A DNA stretch of 55,204 nucleotides from contig JAUIBH010000016.1 in assembly GCA_030427985.1 (NCBI GenBank), positions 1 through 55,204 on the forward strand, read 5' to 3'. This DNA comes from Bacteroidia bacterium. GTDB taxonomy: Bacteria > Bacteroidota > Bacteroidia > Flavobacteriales > Flavobacteriaceae. The translations under genes were made by a program, and so were the position numbers. Positions 27,684 to 36,192 of this stretch are shown here, one piece after another. The notes beneath the pieces are model-generated. The model worked only from the letters and a program-made list of their open reading frames with translations, was not told the origin of the DNA and did no database searches. How positions within the stretch are numbered: position 1 is the stretch's first letter; each line of letters begins with the position of its first letter.

Positions 27684-29108
27684 ATGAACAAACGAGAGTT
27701 TATCAAAAAAAGCAGTGTCGGCGTTTTGGGCTTGGCATTGGCACCATCACTATTGAAAAATTTAGCCCCACAGCAGAAACTTCGCACAGCCCACATTGGT
27801 GTGGGGAATATGGGAAATGAAGACCTTAAGGCTATTTCTTCGCACCCACAGGTGGACGTAACAGCTCTGTGTGATGTGGATGCCATCAATCTTTCCGCGG
27901 CCCATAAACTACATCCCGGTGCACGAGTGTTTTTTGATTACCGAGCCATGCTCGAGGAAATGGGCGATGAAATCGATGCCGTGATTGTATCGACCCCTGA
28001 CCATACCCATGCCCCTGCTTCTTTGATGGCCATGGAGATGAACAAACCCGTATATTGCCAAAAACCATTGACGCATTATGTCTCCGAGTCCAGAGCCATG
28101 AAAAAGATGGCTGCGGATAAAGGCCTGGTGACCCAAATGGGGATTCAAGTACACTCGTTTTACGATTACAAATTGGCTACACTTTTGATTCAATCTGGGA
28201 TCATTGGAAAAGTGCATACTGTTCATGCATGGTCACCCAAAAATTGGGGTTTTGATGGTGCAGCACCAGAAGGGGAAGATCCTGTTCCAGCACAGTTGGA
28301 TTGGAACCTGTGGTTGGGCACATCAGCAGAACGGCCTTATAAAGATGGGTATTACCATCCTGGCAATTGGAGAAAGTTAGTCGATTATGGCTGTGGTACA
28401 TTGGGTGATATGGGCGTCCATATTTTCGATACGCCATATAATGCCTTGGCGTTGGATGTTCCCAATACCATTACCACGGAATGCAGACCTCCAAGCGGTT
28501 ATGGCTATCCCGAAAAAAATACGGTCACCTATGAATTCCCGCAAACACCTTATACCACAAAAACCTTAAAATGGGTTTGGTACGATGGGCCAGGTGCCCC
28601 AACCCTCAGCGAAGATCTGATGTTGCCGGGCATGGAAATGAAAAAGAAGGTGAAATCGGATGACAAAAGCGTAGCAGACAAGATTTCCTTGGATGCAGGT
28701 GTTGCTGGTGAAAATGAATTGCCGGAACAAGGCGCCATGTTCGTTGGGGAAAAAGGACGACTGTTGTTGCCCCACTTTATGCAATTGCCCAAGAAAATCA
28801 GGAAAGGAAAATATGTGGACATCTCCAAAGAGATTGCCAAGCTTTCAGAAGAACATAATTTGGGCGAACCCATCCGTAATTATGAAACGGAAGGCCCCAA
28901 ACATTACCACCAGTTTGTGGATGCTTGTTTGGGCAAGGGAGAGACCACGGCACCATTTGATTATGCCGCTCGATTGACCGAGACCATTCTTTTGGGCACC
29001 ATCGCAGGACGTTTCCCTGGAGAGACCTTGCATTGGGATGCAGAAACCGCAAAATTCAAGGAGGAGAAAGCAAATAAATATTTATCCGGGGATTATCGGG
29101 ATTTTTAA
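27684..29108 (+). CDS. Gfo/Idh/MocA family oxidoreductase, probably exported
   Basis: This 474-residue paralogue of the 10057 gene has a Rossmann motif (HIGVGNMGNED near 37-47), a QKPLTHY motif and a WRKLVDYGCGTLGDMGVH stretch. The N-terminus MNKREFIKKSSVGVLGLALAPSLL looks like a Tat signal, but with KR in place of RR, so export efficiency is uncertain. It sits between the DUF1080 lipoprotein (17 bases) and a DinB-like gene (18 bases), in one operon. It probably oxidises a sugar at C3 for the DUF1080 enzyme. Confidence 0.9.
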   Translation: MNKREFIKKSSVGVLGLALAPSLLKNLAPQQKLRTAHIGVGNMGNEDLKAISSHPQVDVTALCDVDAINLSAAHKLHPGARVFFDYRAMLEEMGDEIDAVIVSTPDHTHAPASLMAMEMNKPVYCQKPLTHYVSESRAMKKMAADKGLVTQMGIQVHSFYDYKLATLLIQSGIIGKVHTVHAWSPKNWGFDGAAPEGEDPVPAQLDWNLWLGTSAERPYKDGYYHPGNWRKLVDYGCGTLGDMGVHIFDTPYNALALDVPNTITTECRPPSGYGYPEKNTVTYEFPQTPYTTKTLKWVWYDGPGAPTLSEDLMLPGMEMKKKVKSDDKSVADKISLDAGVAGENELPEQGAMFVGEKGRLLLPHFMQLPKKIRKGKYVDISKEIAKLSEEHNLGEPIRNYETEGPKHYHQFVDACLGKGETTAPFDYAARLTETILLGTIAGRFPGETLHWDAETAKFKEEKANKYLSGDYRDF

Positions 29109-29126
29109 AAGTAAAAAACCATTTTT

Positions 29127-29630
29127 ATGTCAGCACCCCAAGAGTACTGGTTGAGCGGTCCAATTTCTGATGTTCCTGCACTGTTGCAACCCGCGGCACA
29201 TGCCTTGTTACAATCTGTTCGAGAAATAAAAACTTATCTCATTGATTTTCCAGAGGAAAAACTTTGGAAAAAACCGTTTGGCAGGGCTTCGGTTGGATTT
29301 CATTTACGGCATTTGACGGGCGTACTGGACCGACTACTGACCTATGCCCAGGAACAAGCTTTGACCGAGGAACAGTTTCATTTTCTAAAAAATGAAGCCA
29401 AAGGGCAAGACGTTCCCAATGCACAACCATTGATTTCAGATTTTGAGAATAAGGTCAACGAGGCGTTGGACTATTTTAAAACCATCCCTGAAAACTCCCT
29501 TACCGAAAAACGGTTTGTGGGACGGAAAAAATTACCCACAACGGTAATTGGATTGCTCTTTCATGCCGCTGAACATAGCCAACGTCATGTAGGGCAACTT
29601 TTGGTTACGGTGAGCACCCTAAAAAGCTGA
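29127..29630 (+). CDS. DinB family four-helix protein
   Basis: This 167-residue cytosolic protein of the DinB/YfiT metal-binding superfamily has its likely metal-binding histidines in GFHLRHLTG (about 58-66) and HAAEHSQRHVGQL near the end (about 146-158). The fold includes thiol-dependent S-transferases and maleylpyruvate isomerases. It is the last gene of the DUF1080/oxidoreductase operon; its role there is unknown. Confidence 0.85.
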   Translation: MSAPQEYWLSGPISDVPALLQPAAHALLQSVREIKTYLIDFPEEKLWKKPFGRASVGFHLRHLTGVLDRLLTYAQEQALTEEQFHFLKNEAKGQDVPNAQPLISDFENKVNEALDYFKTIPENSLTEKRFVGRKKLPTTVIGLLFHAAEHSQRHVGQLLVTVSTLKS

Positions 29631-29731
29631 ATATTTCAAAAAGAAAATTTTGTTAAAAGTGAAATGGTTAAATTAGTATGTTTTAATTATCAATAATACC
29701 AATAAACAAACTATCAAATTTTTCCTGTTTT

Positions 29732-30631
29732 ATGGCAAAGTTCATAACTGGTAATGAGTTAGCTGAAGAAGTTTACGACATCATTCATGAGGCAAAAAAA
29801 CAATTGTTGATTCTCTCTCCTTATGTAAAACTGGATGATTATTTTAAAAAGCTATTCTCAAAGCACAAAAACAACTCTGAACTACATATTATTGTTGCAT
29901 TCGGCAAAAATGAAAAAAATCCTGAACGTAGTCTAAAGTCAGAAGATCTTAAATACTTTAAGAGTTTCCCAAATATTTCCATTGTTTTTATCCCTACACT
30001 ACATGCAAAATATTATGCAAATGAAAAAAAAGGCATTGTAACCTCAATCAATCTATATGATTATTCTTTTAAAAATAATGTTGAGTTTGGTGTAGTAAGC
30101 GAATCAAAACTTATAGGTGGTTCAGCCGTTGATAAAGATGCATGGGAAAGTGCCATGAGAATACTTAAAAATGGTTACGGAATTTTTATTAGAAGACCTA
30201 ATTACAAAAAGCGCTTCCTGATTGCTAAAGACTATTTAGGTTCCAAAACAATTCTGGACCTAACAGATGATTTATTGAAAGGTGAAAATCTGGTTAAAAG
30301 AAATGTTTTTGAATTTATGGACAAAACCTTTGTTGAACAAGCCATACATCAAGAACGAATTAGCAGGGAAGATTTTGAAAGAGAAAATACGCTTCATTTT
30401 GCTTCTTCCCAACCCATAAAACACAAGACAAAACTTCTTTCGGCTACAAATCTTGGTAAAATAAAGGGTAAAAACTATTCCGAAGTTGTTCAGGTCATGA
30501 TTGAGAAAGGATACATAGTGGACAAAGACACAATTTCTGTTGTTGGGTTTAATATGGGTATTCAGTACAAAGAAAATGCAAAAGGAAATAAATGGATAGT
30601 TTATCCTGAATCCATGACTGATTATTTATAG
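29732..30631 (+). CDS. Phospholipase D-like domain protein
   Basis: This 299-residue protein has one PLD-like catalytic half (about 1-165). The motif reads LHAKYYANE, with E in place of the usual D of HxKxxxxD, followed by GIVTSINLYDYSFKNNVEFG, typical of PLDc_2 nuclease-like proteins. A single motif implies dimer formation. The C-terminal half (about 230-299) has a short domain resembling a winged helix. The gene and its flanks are visibly more AT-rich than the neighbours, which suggests recent acquisition. Nuclease or DNA-end function is possible; no restriction or defence partner is adjacent. Confidence 0.75.
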   Translation: MAKFITGNELAEEVYDIIHEAKKQLLILSPYVKLDDYFKKLFSKHKNNSELHIIVAFGKNEKNPERSLKSEDLKYFKSFPNISIVFIPTLHAKYYANEKKGIVTSINLYDYSFKNNVEFGVVSESKLIGGSAVDKDAWESAMRILKNGYGIFIRRPNYKKRFLIAKDYLGSKTILDLTDDLLKGENLVKRNVFEFMDKTFVEQAIHQERISREDFERENTLHFASSQPIKHKTKLLSATNLGKIKGKNYSEVVQVMIEKGYIVDKDTISVVGFNMGIQYKENAKGNKWIVYPESMTDYL

Positions 30632-30683
30632 CTGATATATAAGCAGAGTATATTCAAAAAAATAGCAGCTAACTGTGGCAGAG

Positions 30684-31808
30684 TTACTGCTCCCCCAACG
30701 CATAAATCGCAAAGGTGCCCAGCCAGTGTCCGCCTTCGTAATTGTCTCCAATAAGGTTTGGAAAGGAATAGGCCAAATGTTCGTGGGCCAATTGCGTTAG
30801 ATGCCCGTATTCTTCTGGATATTGATTGGCCAACCCAAACAGCACCCAAGCTCGACTAAAATTTAACCCATCCAAATGCACCAACTGACCATCTTCACGA
30901 TCACCGACCAAAGCCACGTTCAAATCAAAATTGGGTTGTTGTAAACTGGGCATAAACTGCGCCATCCACTTTAAAAATTCTTCCTTGCCCAAAATGCGTC
31001 GCATTAAATCCACTTCCTCAAAACAGGGCGAAAGAAAATCGGCTCCACTGGGCTCCCAAGTCAGGGGGCAATCCGCATCATTTTGATAAAAATCCAATGC
31101 CCGTTGCTTAATGGCTTCCTGTAAAGCGGTATTGTTCAGGGTCTGGGCATAATCCCATGCAAACGCCAAGGCAAAAGCCGTATTGGTATGCGTCCCCACC
31201 CTAACCGGATATTGCAACTTGGGCAGGTAATCAATGAACTTTTGGGCTATCAACTCCGTTAACGGTTGTAAGTTGGTTTCCAATTCCCGAGCCAAAGGAT
31301 CATCCCAGGTATGGAGTTCCTCGGCCAATTTCAACAGCCAACCCCAACCGTAGCTACGCTCGTAATTTTTATTGTGTTCGCCTTCAAAATACTTGACCTC
31401 TCCAGCAATGTTCTCTTGGGTAATATTTTCCGATAGAATCCTCCGCATTCGTTCGGCTTCTTCCACATCTGGAAACTCTTTCAGCAATCGCACCATGGAC
31501 CAATTGCCATGCACCGAGGAATGCCAATCAAAACAACCATAAAAAGCAGGATGCAATGCTTGGGGTTCTCCCAAATCATCCTTGCTACCCAAGGTATGTC
31601 CCAACTTATTTGGGTATTCCTTTTGCACACATTCCAACGGAAGCGTGGCCAAGCTATTGGCCTGCTCCAAAGTAAGCGTGATTTTTTCTGTAGTTGAAGC
31701 GGGTATGTCTGATACTTCTTCTGTGGGTTTGGATTTTTCACTCACTTCTCCACACGAAGCAAAAAGAAGCAATGCGGCAACTAGGGGTATTCTGGCTAGA
31801 AATTTCAT
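30684..31808 (-). CDS. DUF2891 family lipoprotein
   Basis: This 374-residue lipoprotein has a signal MKFLARIPLVAALLLFASC, which fixes the start at 31808; the open frame extends 93 bases further without a signal. The mature part is all-helical and rich in Trp/His (HPAFYGCFDWHSSVHGNW, GWLLKLAEELHTW, RVGTHTNTAFALAFAWDYA). This is the DUF2891 pattern, reminiscent of an alpha/alpha toroid. No activity is established for the family. Confidence 0.85.
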   Translation of the reverse strand: MKFLARIPLVAALLLFASCGEVSEKSKPTEEVSDIPASTTEKITLTLEQANSLATLPLECVQKEYPNKLGHTLGSKDDLGEPQALHPAFYGCFDWHSSVHGNWSMVRLLKEFPDVEEAERMRRILSENITQENIAGEVKYFEGEHNKNYERSYGWGWLLKLAEELHTWDDPLARELETNLQPLTELIAQKFIDYLPKLQYPVRVGTHTNTAFALAFAWDYAQTLNNTALQEAIKQRALDFYQNDADCPLTWEPSGADFLSPCFEEVDLMRRILGKEEFLKWMAQFMPSLQQPNFDLNVALVGDREDGQLVHLDGLNFSRAWVLFGLANQYPEEYGHLTQLAHEHLAYSFPNLIGDNYEGGHWLGTFAIYALGEQ

Positions 31809-31929
31809 TGGGTTATTTCGTTTTGTCCTATTCGAAGGCGGCAATGTAACAAAACCCCTCGATTTTATACTAATCCATCGGAAGCTAAGTTCGTTTTTCA
31901 TAGCTTTAAAGCTCCAAAGTTAAACTGAC

Positions 31930-32370
31930 ATGAAAAAGTTCTCTTATCTGATTTTGTTGTTTTCCCTAGTAGGCTTTTCCCAAGCGTCAAATGAGGCCAA
32001 GGACAAAGCCGATATTTTGAAAGTGCTTTCCGTGCAACAAGATGCATGGAACGACTATGATATTGACACCTTTATGGAAACCTATTGGAAATCGGAGGAA
32101 CTTACTTTTTATGGAAGTGCTGGGGTGGTAAAGGGTTGGCAAAGCACCAAGGACCGATACAAGAAAAGTTATCCGTCCAAAGAGCATTTTGGACATCTTA
32201 AATTGACCTCCAATGAGATTTCCAAAGTTTACGAAGATGCCTATATGGTGATGGGAGAATATAAACTGACCCGAACCGTAGGTGACATGCAAGGTATTTT
32301 TATGCTTGTCCTGAAACGGATTGATGGGGAATGGAAAATCATTGCAGATACCTCTTGTGAGGTGAAATAA
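31930..32370 (+). CDS. Secreted SnoaL/DUF4440-like (NTF2 fold) protein
   Basis: This 146-residue protein has a signal peptide (about 1-19, ending GFSQA) and an NTF2-like cone domain: the helix VLSVQQDAWNDYDIDTFMETYW, then strands ending in GIFMLVLKRIDGEWKIIADTS. This is the DUF4440 type, which often acts as a small-molecule binding or isomerase domain. A related lipoprotein lies at 35673. No partner is evident. A perfect 12-bp palindrome (AGCTTTAAAGCT, 31902-31913) precedes it. Confidence 0.8.
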   Translation: MKKFSYLILLFSLVGFSQASNEAKDKADILKVLSVQQDAWNDYDIDTFMETYWKSEELTFYGSAGVVKGWQSTKDRYKKSYPSKEHFGHLKLTSNEISKVYEDAYMVMGEYKLTRTVGDMQGIFMLVLKRIDGEWKIIADTSCEVK

Positions 32371-32405
32371 GAAAAATTGAAGAATCACTTTAAAACACTA
32401 TAACC

Positions 32406-33542
32406 ATGGATATTTTTGGCAAAATCAAAGAAAAACTCAGCAATGAGTTTATTGACATTGTAGAGTGGCTGGACTATACTGATGACACCATTGCACATCG
32501 GTTTGAACGCTACCAGAACGAAATCAAGAATGGGGCAAAGTTGATTGTCCGGGAAGGACAGACCGCTGTGTTCATCAATGAAGGACAGCTTGCGGATGTT
32601 TTTGAACCGGGCACCTATGACCTTACCACACAAAACCTTCCCATTTTGTCTACATTGAAAGGTTGGAAATACGGCTTTAATTCCCCCTTTAAGGCTGAAG
32701 TCTATTTTGTGAACACCCATCTGTTCACGGATGAAAAATGGGGCACTAAAAGTCCCATCACTTTAAGCGATGACCGGTTCGGTTTGGTGGAAATACGAGC
32801 CTTCGGCACCTATGCCTTTAAAATTTCCGATGCTGGAAAGTTCATCATCGATATTGTGGGGACCGATAGCAACTTTACCAATTTTGAAATCAATGAGCAC
32901 CTAAAAAGTTTGATTGCTACGCGCTTTACCAACACCGTCGGCCAAGCCAATCTCCCCATTGAACTGTATGCGGCCAATACCACTGAACTTTCGGAAACGT
33001 GTCGTGAAGTGATGGCGCCCGAGTTTCAGAGTGTCGGTATTTCTTTGGAGAAATTCTACATTGAAAACGTCTCCATGCCTGAAGACCTCAAGAAGGAAAT
33101 CTTTGAGTACAGCCGAATAGATAAGTTGGATTTGGATAAACTCACCAAGTTCAAAACCGCCAAAGCCATTGAAGCGGCCGCTCAAAACGAAGGTGGAACC
33201 GCAGGAGCCGGAATGGGAATGGGAATGGGCTTTGTATTGGCCCAGCAAATGGGTGGCATGATGAATCCTCAAATGGGAGGAGGATCTGTGCAAGGACAGC
33301 CAGCGGCCGCCCAGACGCCTCCACCTATGCCCGCACCGACCCAGTATTTCTACGCAGTGAATGGTACACAACACGGTCCGGTTTCTTTTGAACAGCTACA
33401 AGCTTTATTTGCTGGTAGAACCGTGAACAGGGATAGTTTGGTCTGGAAACAGGGTATGGCAGCATGGACCCCCTTGAAGGAAGTGGAAGAACTGAAATCA
33501 TTCTTGGGTGGTAATACCCCGCCGCCGCTGCCAGGACAATAA
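32406..33542 (+). CDS. SPFH-domain protein with C-terminal GYF_2 domain
   Basis: This 378-residue protein resembles the virion-core/YdjI-type SPFH family. It has an SPFH domain at about 20-250 (LIVREGQTAVFINEGQLADVF; FGTYAFKISDAGKF), a Gly/Met/Pro-rich linker (about 260-312) and a GYF_2/DUF4339 domain (about 315-365: QYFYAVNGTQHGPVS, WKQGMAAWTPL). YdjI relatives gather membrane-stress proteins on the bilayer. A zinc-ribbon membrane protein follows across a repeat element. No transmembrane helix is seen, so the membrane link is probably peripheral. Confidence 0.87.
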   Translation: MDIFGKIKEKLSNEFIDIVEWLDYTDDTIAHRFERYQNEIKNGAKLIVREGQTAVFINEGQLADVFEPGTYDLTTQNLPILSTLKGWKYGFNSPFKAEVYFVNTHLFTDEKWGTKSPITLSDDRFGLVEIRAFGTYAFKISDAGKFIIDIVGTDSNFTNFEINEHLKSLIATRFTNTVGQANLPIELYAANTTELSETCREVMAPEFQSVGISLEKFYIENVSMPEDLKKEIFEYSRIDKLDLDKLTKFKTAKAIEAAAQNEGGTAGAGMGMGMGFVLAQQMGGMMNPQMGGGSVQGQPAAAQTPPPMPAPTQYFYAVNGTQHGPVSFEQLQALFAGRTVNRDSLVWKQGMAAWTPLKEVEELKSFLGGNTPPPLPGQ

Positions 33543-33551
33543 TTTTCATTT

Positions 33552-33687
33552 TGTCATTCTGAATCCGCCAAAGGGGATGAAGAATCTCGCGAAGCCAACA
33601 AAAATGATTGAGATACTTCGCTTGGCTCAGTATGATAAATAAAATCCAAAATTATGAAATGCTCGCCCCTGTCTGCCGACAGGCAGG
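33552..33687. repeat. Compound palindromic repeat element
   Basis: The first part (33554-33635) is an imperfect inverted repeat: TCATTCTGA and GAAGAATCTC on the left face TCAGTATGA and GAGATACTTC on the right. The second (33668-33687) is CCTGTCTGCCGACAGGCAGG, a compact palindrome. Such elements recur in flavobacterial intergenic regions; a relative lies at 49058-49130. The second palindrome is readable in frame upstream of the next gene, which would falsely lengthen it. Confidence 0.75.
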
Positions 33688-33704
33688 TTCGCGGGAATGA
33701 ATAT

Positions 33705-34793
33705 ATGGAAGAAACCGTAAAAAAAACCGAACTCAAGAAAGCCTGTGTCAACTGTGGTGCCGAACTTAAATACAAGCCTGGCACCACCAACATCAGTTGT
33801 GAGTATTGTGGGCATGAAGAGACCATCAAACTGGATGAAAAGGGGTTTGAGGAGTTGGAACTATACCCCTATCTCCAAGAAATGGGCGCGCAACGGCACA
33901 GTGAGGAAATTACCATGTTGCACTGCAAGAATTGTGGTGCCAATCAGCATGTGGAGGAAAATTACAAATCGCTCCATTGCGTGTACTGCGGAATGCCCTT
34001 GATCTTAGAGGATGCGTACAAAGAAGATTGGATTCTGCCCGGCGCGGTACTTCCCTTTCAAGTTGACCAAAAAGCTTCATTTGCCATTTTTAAGAAATGG
34101 GTAAAACGACTGTGGTTTGCACCAAACAAATTACAAAAAGCGGCTTTGGACCCTCAATTTACCAAAGGACTCTATTTACCCTACTGGACTTTTGATGCGC
34201 AACTTGCCGCCACCTACACTGGCCAGCGTGGGGAATATTATTATGAAACCCGAAGAGTACGTAACGCCAATGGTAAAATGGTAACACAACGCGTTCGAAA
34301 AACACGATGGTACCCCGCTGCTGGAAAAGTTTCGGGGTTTGTGGATGATACCTTAATCAAGGCTTCGCAGCAAAAATCAGGACGGATTCCAAACAAAATT
34401 GCGCAGTGGAACTTGAAGCTATTGCAACCGTTTGACAGCAGTTTTCTTTCCGGTTTTGTCACAGAAAAATATACGATTCCATTGCAAGAAGGGCATCTTC
34501 ATTCCAAGGAAGTGGCCCGGGACATTGCAGAGCGCTGGTGCCGACAGGATATCGGTGGGGACACGCAACAAGTGACGAGCATGGATATGCAACTCTCCGA
34601 AGAGACTTTTAAGCATATTTTGTTGCCTGTGTATGTAAGTGCCTATCGCTACCAAGGCAAGGAGTATAATTTTTTCATCAATGGGGAAAATGGACAGATT
34701 TCGGGTACACGACCCTATAGTTTCTGGAAGATTTTCTTTGCGGTGTTATTGGGATTGATAGTAGTTGGAATCATAGTATATTTTTCTAAGTAA
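33705..34793 (+). CDS. Double zinc-ribbon membrane protein
   Basis: This 362-residue protein has two N-terminal zinc ribbons with CxxC pairs (ACVNCGAE..CEYCG at about 13-33; CKNCGANQ..CVYCGMPL at about 70-95), a beta-rich middle (TKGLYLPYWTFDAQL) and one C-terminal membrane helix (about 340-360). The ATG at 33705 is chosen because the 51 bases upstream are repeat DNA. The family often sits beside SPFH-domain genes, as here, suggesting a joint membrane role. No enzymatic motif is seen. Confidence 0.8.
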   Translation: MEETVKKTELKKACVNCGAELKYKPGTTNISCEYCGHEETIKLDEKGFEELELYPYLQEMGAQRHSEEITMLHCKNCGANQHVEENYKSLHCVYCGMPLILEDAYKEDWILPGAVLPFQVDQKASFAIFKKWVKRLWFAPNKLQKAALDPQFTKGLYLPYWTFDAQLAATYTGQRGEYYYETRRVRNANGKMVTQRVRKTRWYPAAGKVSGFVDDTLIKASQQKSGRIPNKIAQWNLKLLQPFDSSFLSGFVTEKYTIPLQEGHLHSKEVARDIAERWCRQDIGGDTQQVTSMDMQLSEETFKHILLPVYVSAYRYQGKEYNFFINGENGQISGTRPYSFWKIFFAVLLGLIVVGIIVYFSK

Positions 34794-34830
34794 TAGCATA
34801 CCAGCCATTCACAATCCGTATCTTTAAGCT

Positions 34831-35598
34831 ATGTCCAAACCAATTTCTTTCATTTCGATATTTGTGTTGCTCAACATGGGCATTGGTCGTATGTTTCAGG
34901 AGAGTTTGGGAATTCCTTGCTTTTCGGAATTGAGCATTTTGGCCGTTACCAGTTTTATTTTTTGGGCTGCTTCTGCGAAACAAATCAAGATTTGGGCCCA
35001 AAAATGGTCTTTTTTACCCCATTCCAAATCTCTTTTGATTCAGGGCGGATTGGGATTATCAGCATCTGCCTTGAACATTGTTATGGGACAACTATTGGTC
35101 GTTTTTTTAATGACCACGGTATACCAGTGCACTTCGCCAAGTTTCAATTTGCTGAATGCCGGACTAACCAACAACATTGCGGTCAACTTACTCTGCTATT
35201 TCTTCCTTTTGTTCCATTTTGTGGAAACTGAATCAAAATCAACCGAAACCCCATCAGAAAAAACCGAACAGATTCGGGTATCCAAAAATGGAATGCAGTT
35301 TATACTTCAATCTTGTGAAATCATGTATGTGGAAACCAGTAATAATTGTATTGTACTGCATACTGAAAAAGGAAGATTTGTGAAGTACCAAAGTCTACGT
35401 TCGTTTCAAAAAATGGTTTGTTCAAGCGATTTTAGAAGAGTTCATCGTTCCTATTTAGTGAATTCCACATGGATTGATTCATACCAAAAAAACAAAAATG
35501 GAGATGGTGTTCTTTACTTAAAAAATGGAACTAGACTTAAATTCAGTCGGACATATTTTAAGGATTTCCTAGGCTCCGATTACTCGACTCGCACCTAA
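34831..35598 (+). CDS. Membrane-anchored LytTR transcription regulator
   Basis: This 255-residue one-component regulator has about four membrane helices in residues 4-130 (for example 33-48, 76-98, 112-130), a linker rich in T/S/E, then a LytTR DNA-binding domain (about 148-250: IMYVETSNNCIVLHT, FRRVHRSYLVNS, LYLKNGTRLKFSRTY). Signals would be sensed in or at the membrane and passed directly to DNA. No receiver domain is present. Three small exported or lipid-anchored proteins surround it; none is a proven target. Confidence 0.85.
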   Translation: MSKPISFISIFVLLNMGIGRMFQESLGIPCFSELSILAVTSFIFWAASAKQIKIWAQKWSFLPHSKSLLIQGGLGLSASALNIVMGQLLVVFLMTTVYQCTSPSFNLLNAGLTNNIAVNLLCYFFLLFHFVETESKSTETPSEKTEQIRVSKNGMQFILQSCEIMYVETSNNCIVLHTEKGRFVKYQSLRSFQKMVCSSDFRRVHRSYLVNSTWIDSYQKNKNGDGVLYLKNGTRLKFSRTYFKDFLGSDYSTRT

Positions 35599-35672
35599 TT
35601 CTCCGCAGCTCGCATAGCTTATTGATGACGACATCCTTTTTGAGGTTAGTTTTGACATTTCAAAAAGAACCT

Positions 35673-36131
35673 ATGATTCGCTATTTCATCATCATTGCTC
35701 TTACAAGTTTAATTTCCTGCGGAACAGAGACGGAAACCCCAAAAACTTCTATCATTTCAGAAGAAGACCACGTTGTACTGCGACATTTAAAAGAAGTGGA
35801 TTGGCCCAGAGCCTATCGGGAGCAGGATACGGTGCTGCTCGATTCCATATTGGGAAATGATTTTCAAATGATCGATGCAGAGGGGAATTGGTCCAACAAA
35901 GCCCAAGAATTGGAATGGATCAAGACACATGGTAGTCCCCATGACTCCTTTTTTTATGAAATAAAACGTTTGGACGTCTTGCCCAATGGCACGGCCATGA
36001 TTTGTGGTACCGGGCATATTTTTAATGACTCCACCAAAACCATATACCAGTCCAGCAATGTGGTGGTAAAACGAGATGGGCAATGGAAGGCCATAGCTTC
36101 CCATGTTTCGGGCATTCAACGGGTGGAATGA
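35673..36131 (+). CDS. DUF4440/NTF2-like lipoprotein
   Basis: This 152-residue lipoprotein has a signal MIRYFIIIALTSLISC (Cys16); the open frame begins 51 bases earlier but lacks a signal there. The mature domain is NTF2-like (DWPRAYREQDTVLLDSILGNDFQMIDAEGNW, then VVVKRDGQWKAIASHVS), related in style to the 31930 protein. These domains bind or transform small ligands; the ligand is unknown. The next gene begins 61 bases downstream. Confidence 0.78.
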   Translation: MIRYFIIIALTSLISCGTETETPKTSIISEEDHVVLRHLKEVDWPRAYREQDTVLLDSILGNDFQMIDAEGNWSNKAQELEWIKTHGSPHDSFFYEIKRLDVLPNGTAMICGTGHIFNDSTKTIYQSSNVVVKRDGQWKAIASHVSGIQRVE

Positions 36132-36192
36132 AATGCCAAAGTTCAAAACCGTAGTCGCATTATTTCGTATTTTTCGCATTCAATCATCAATC

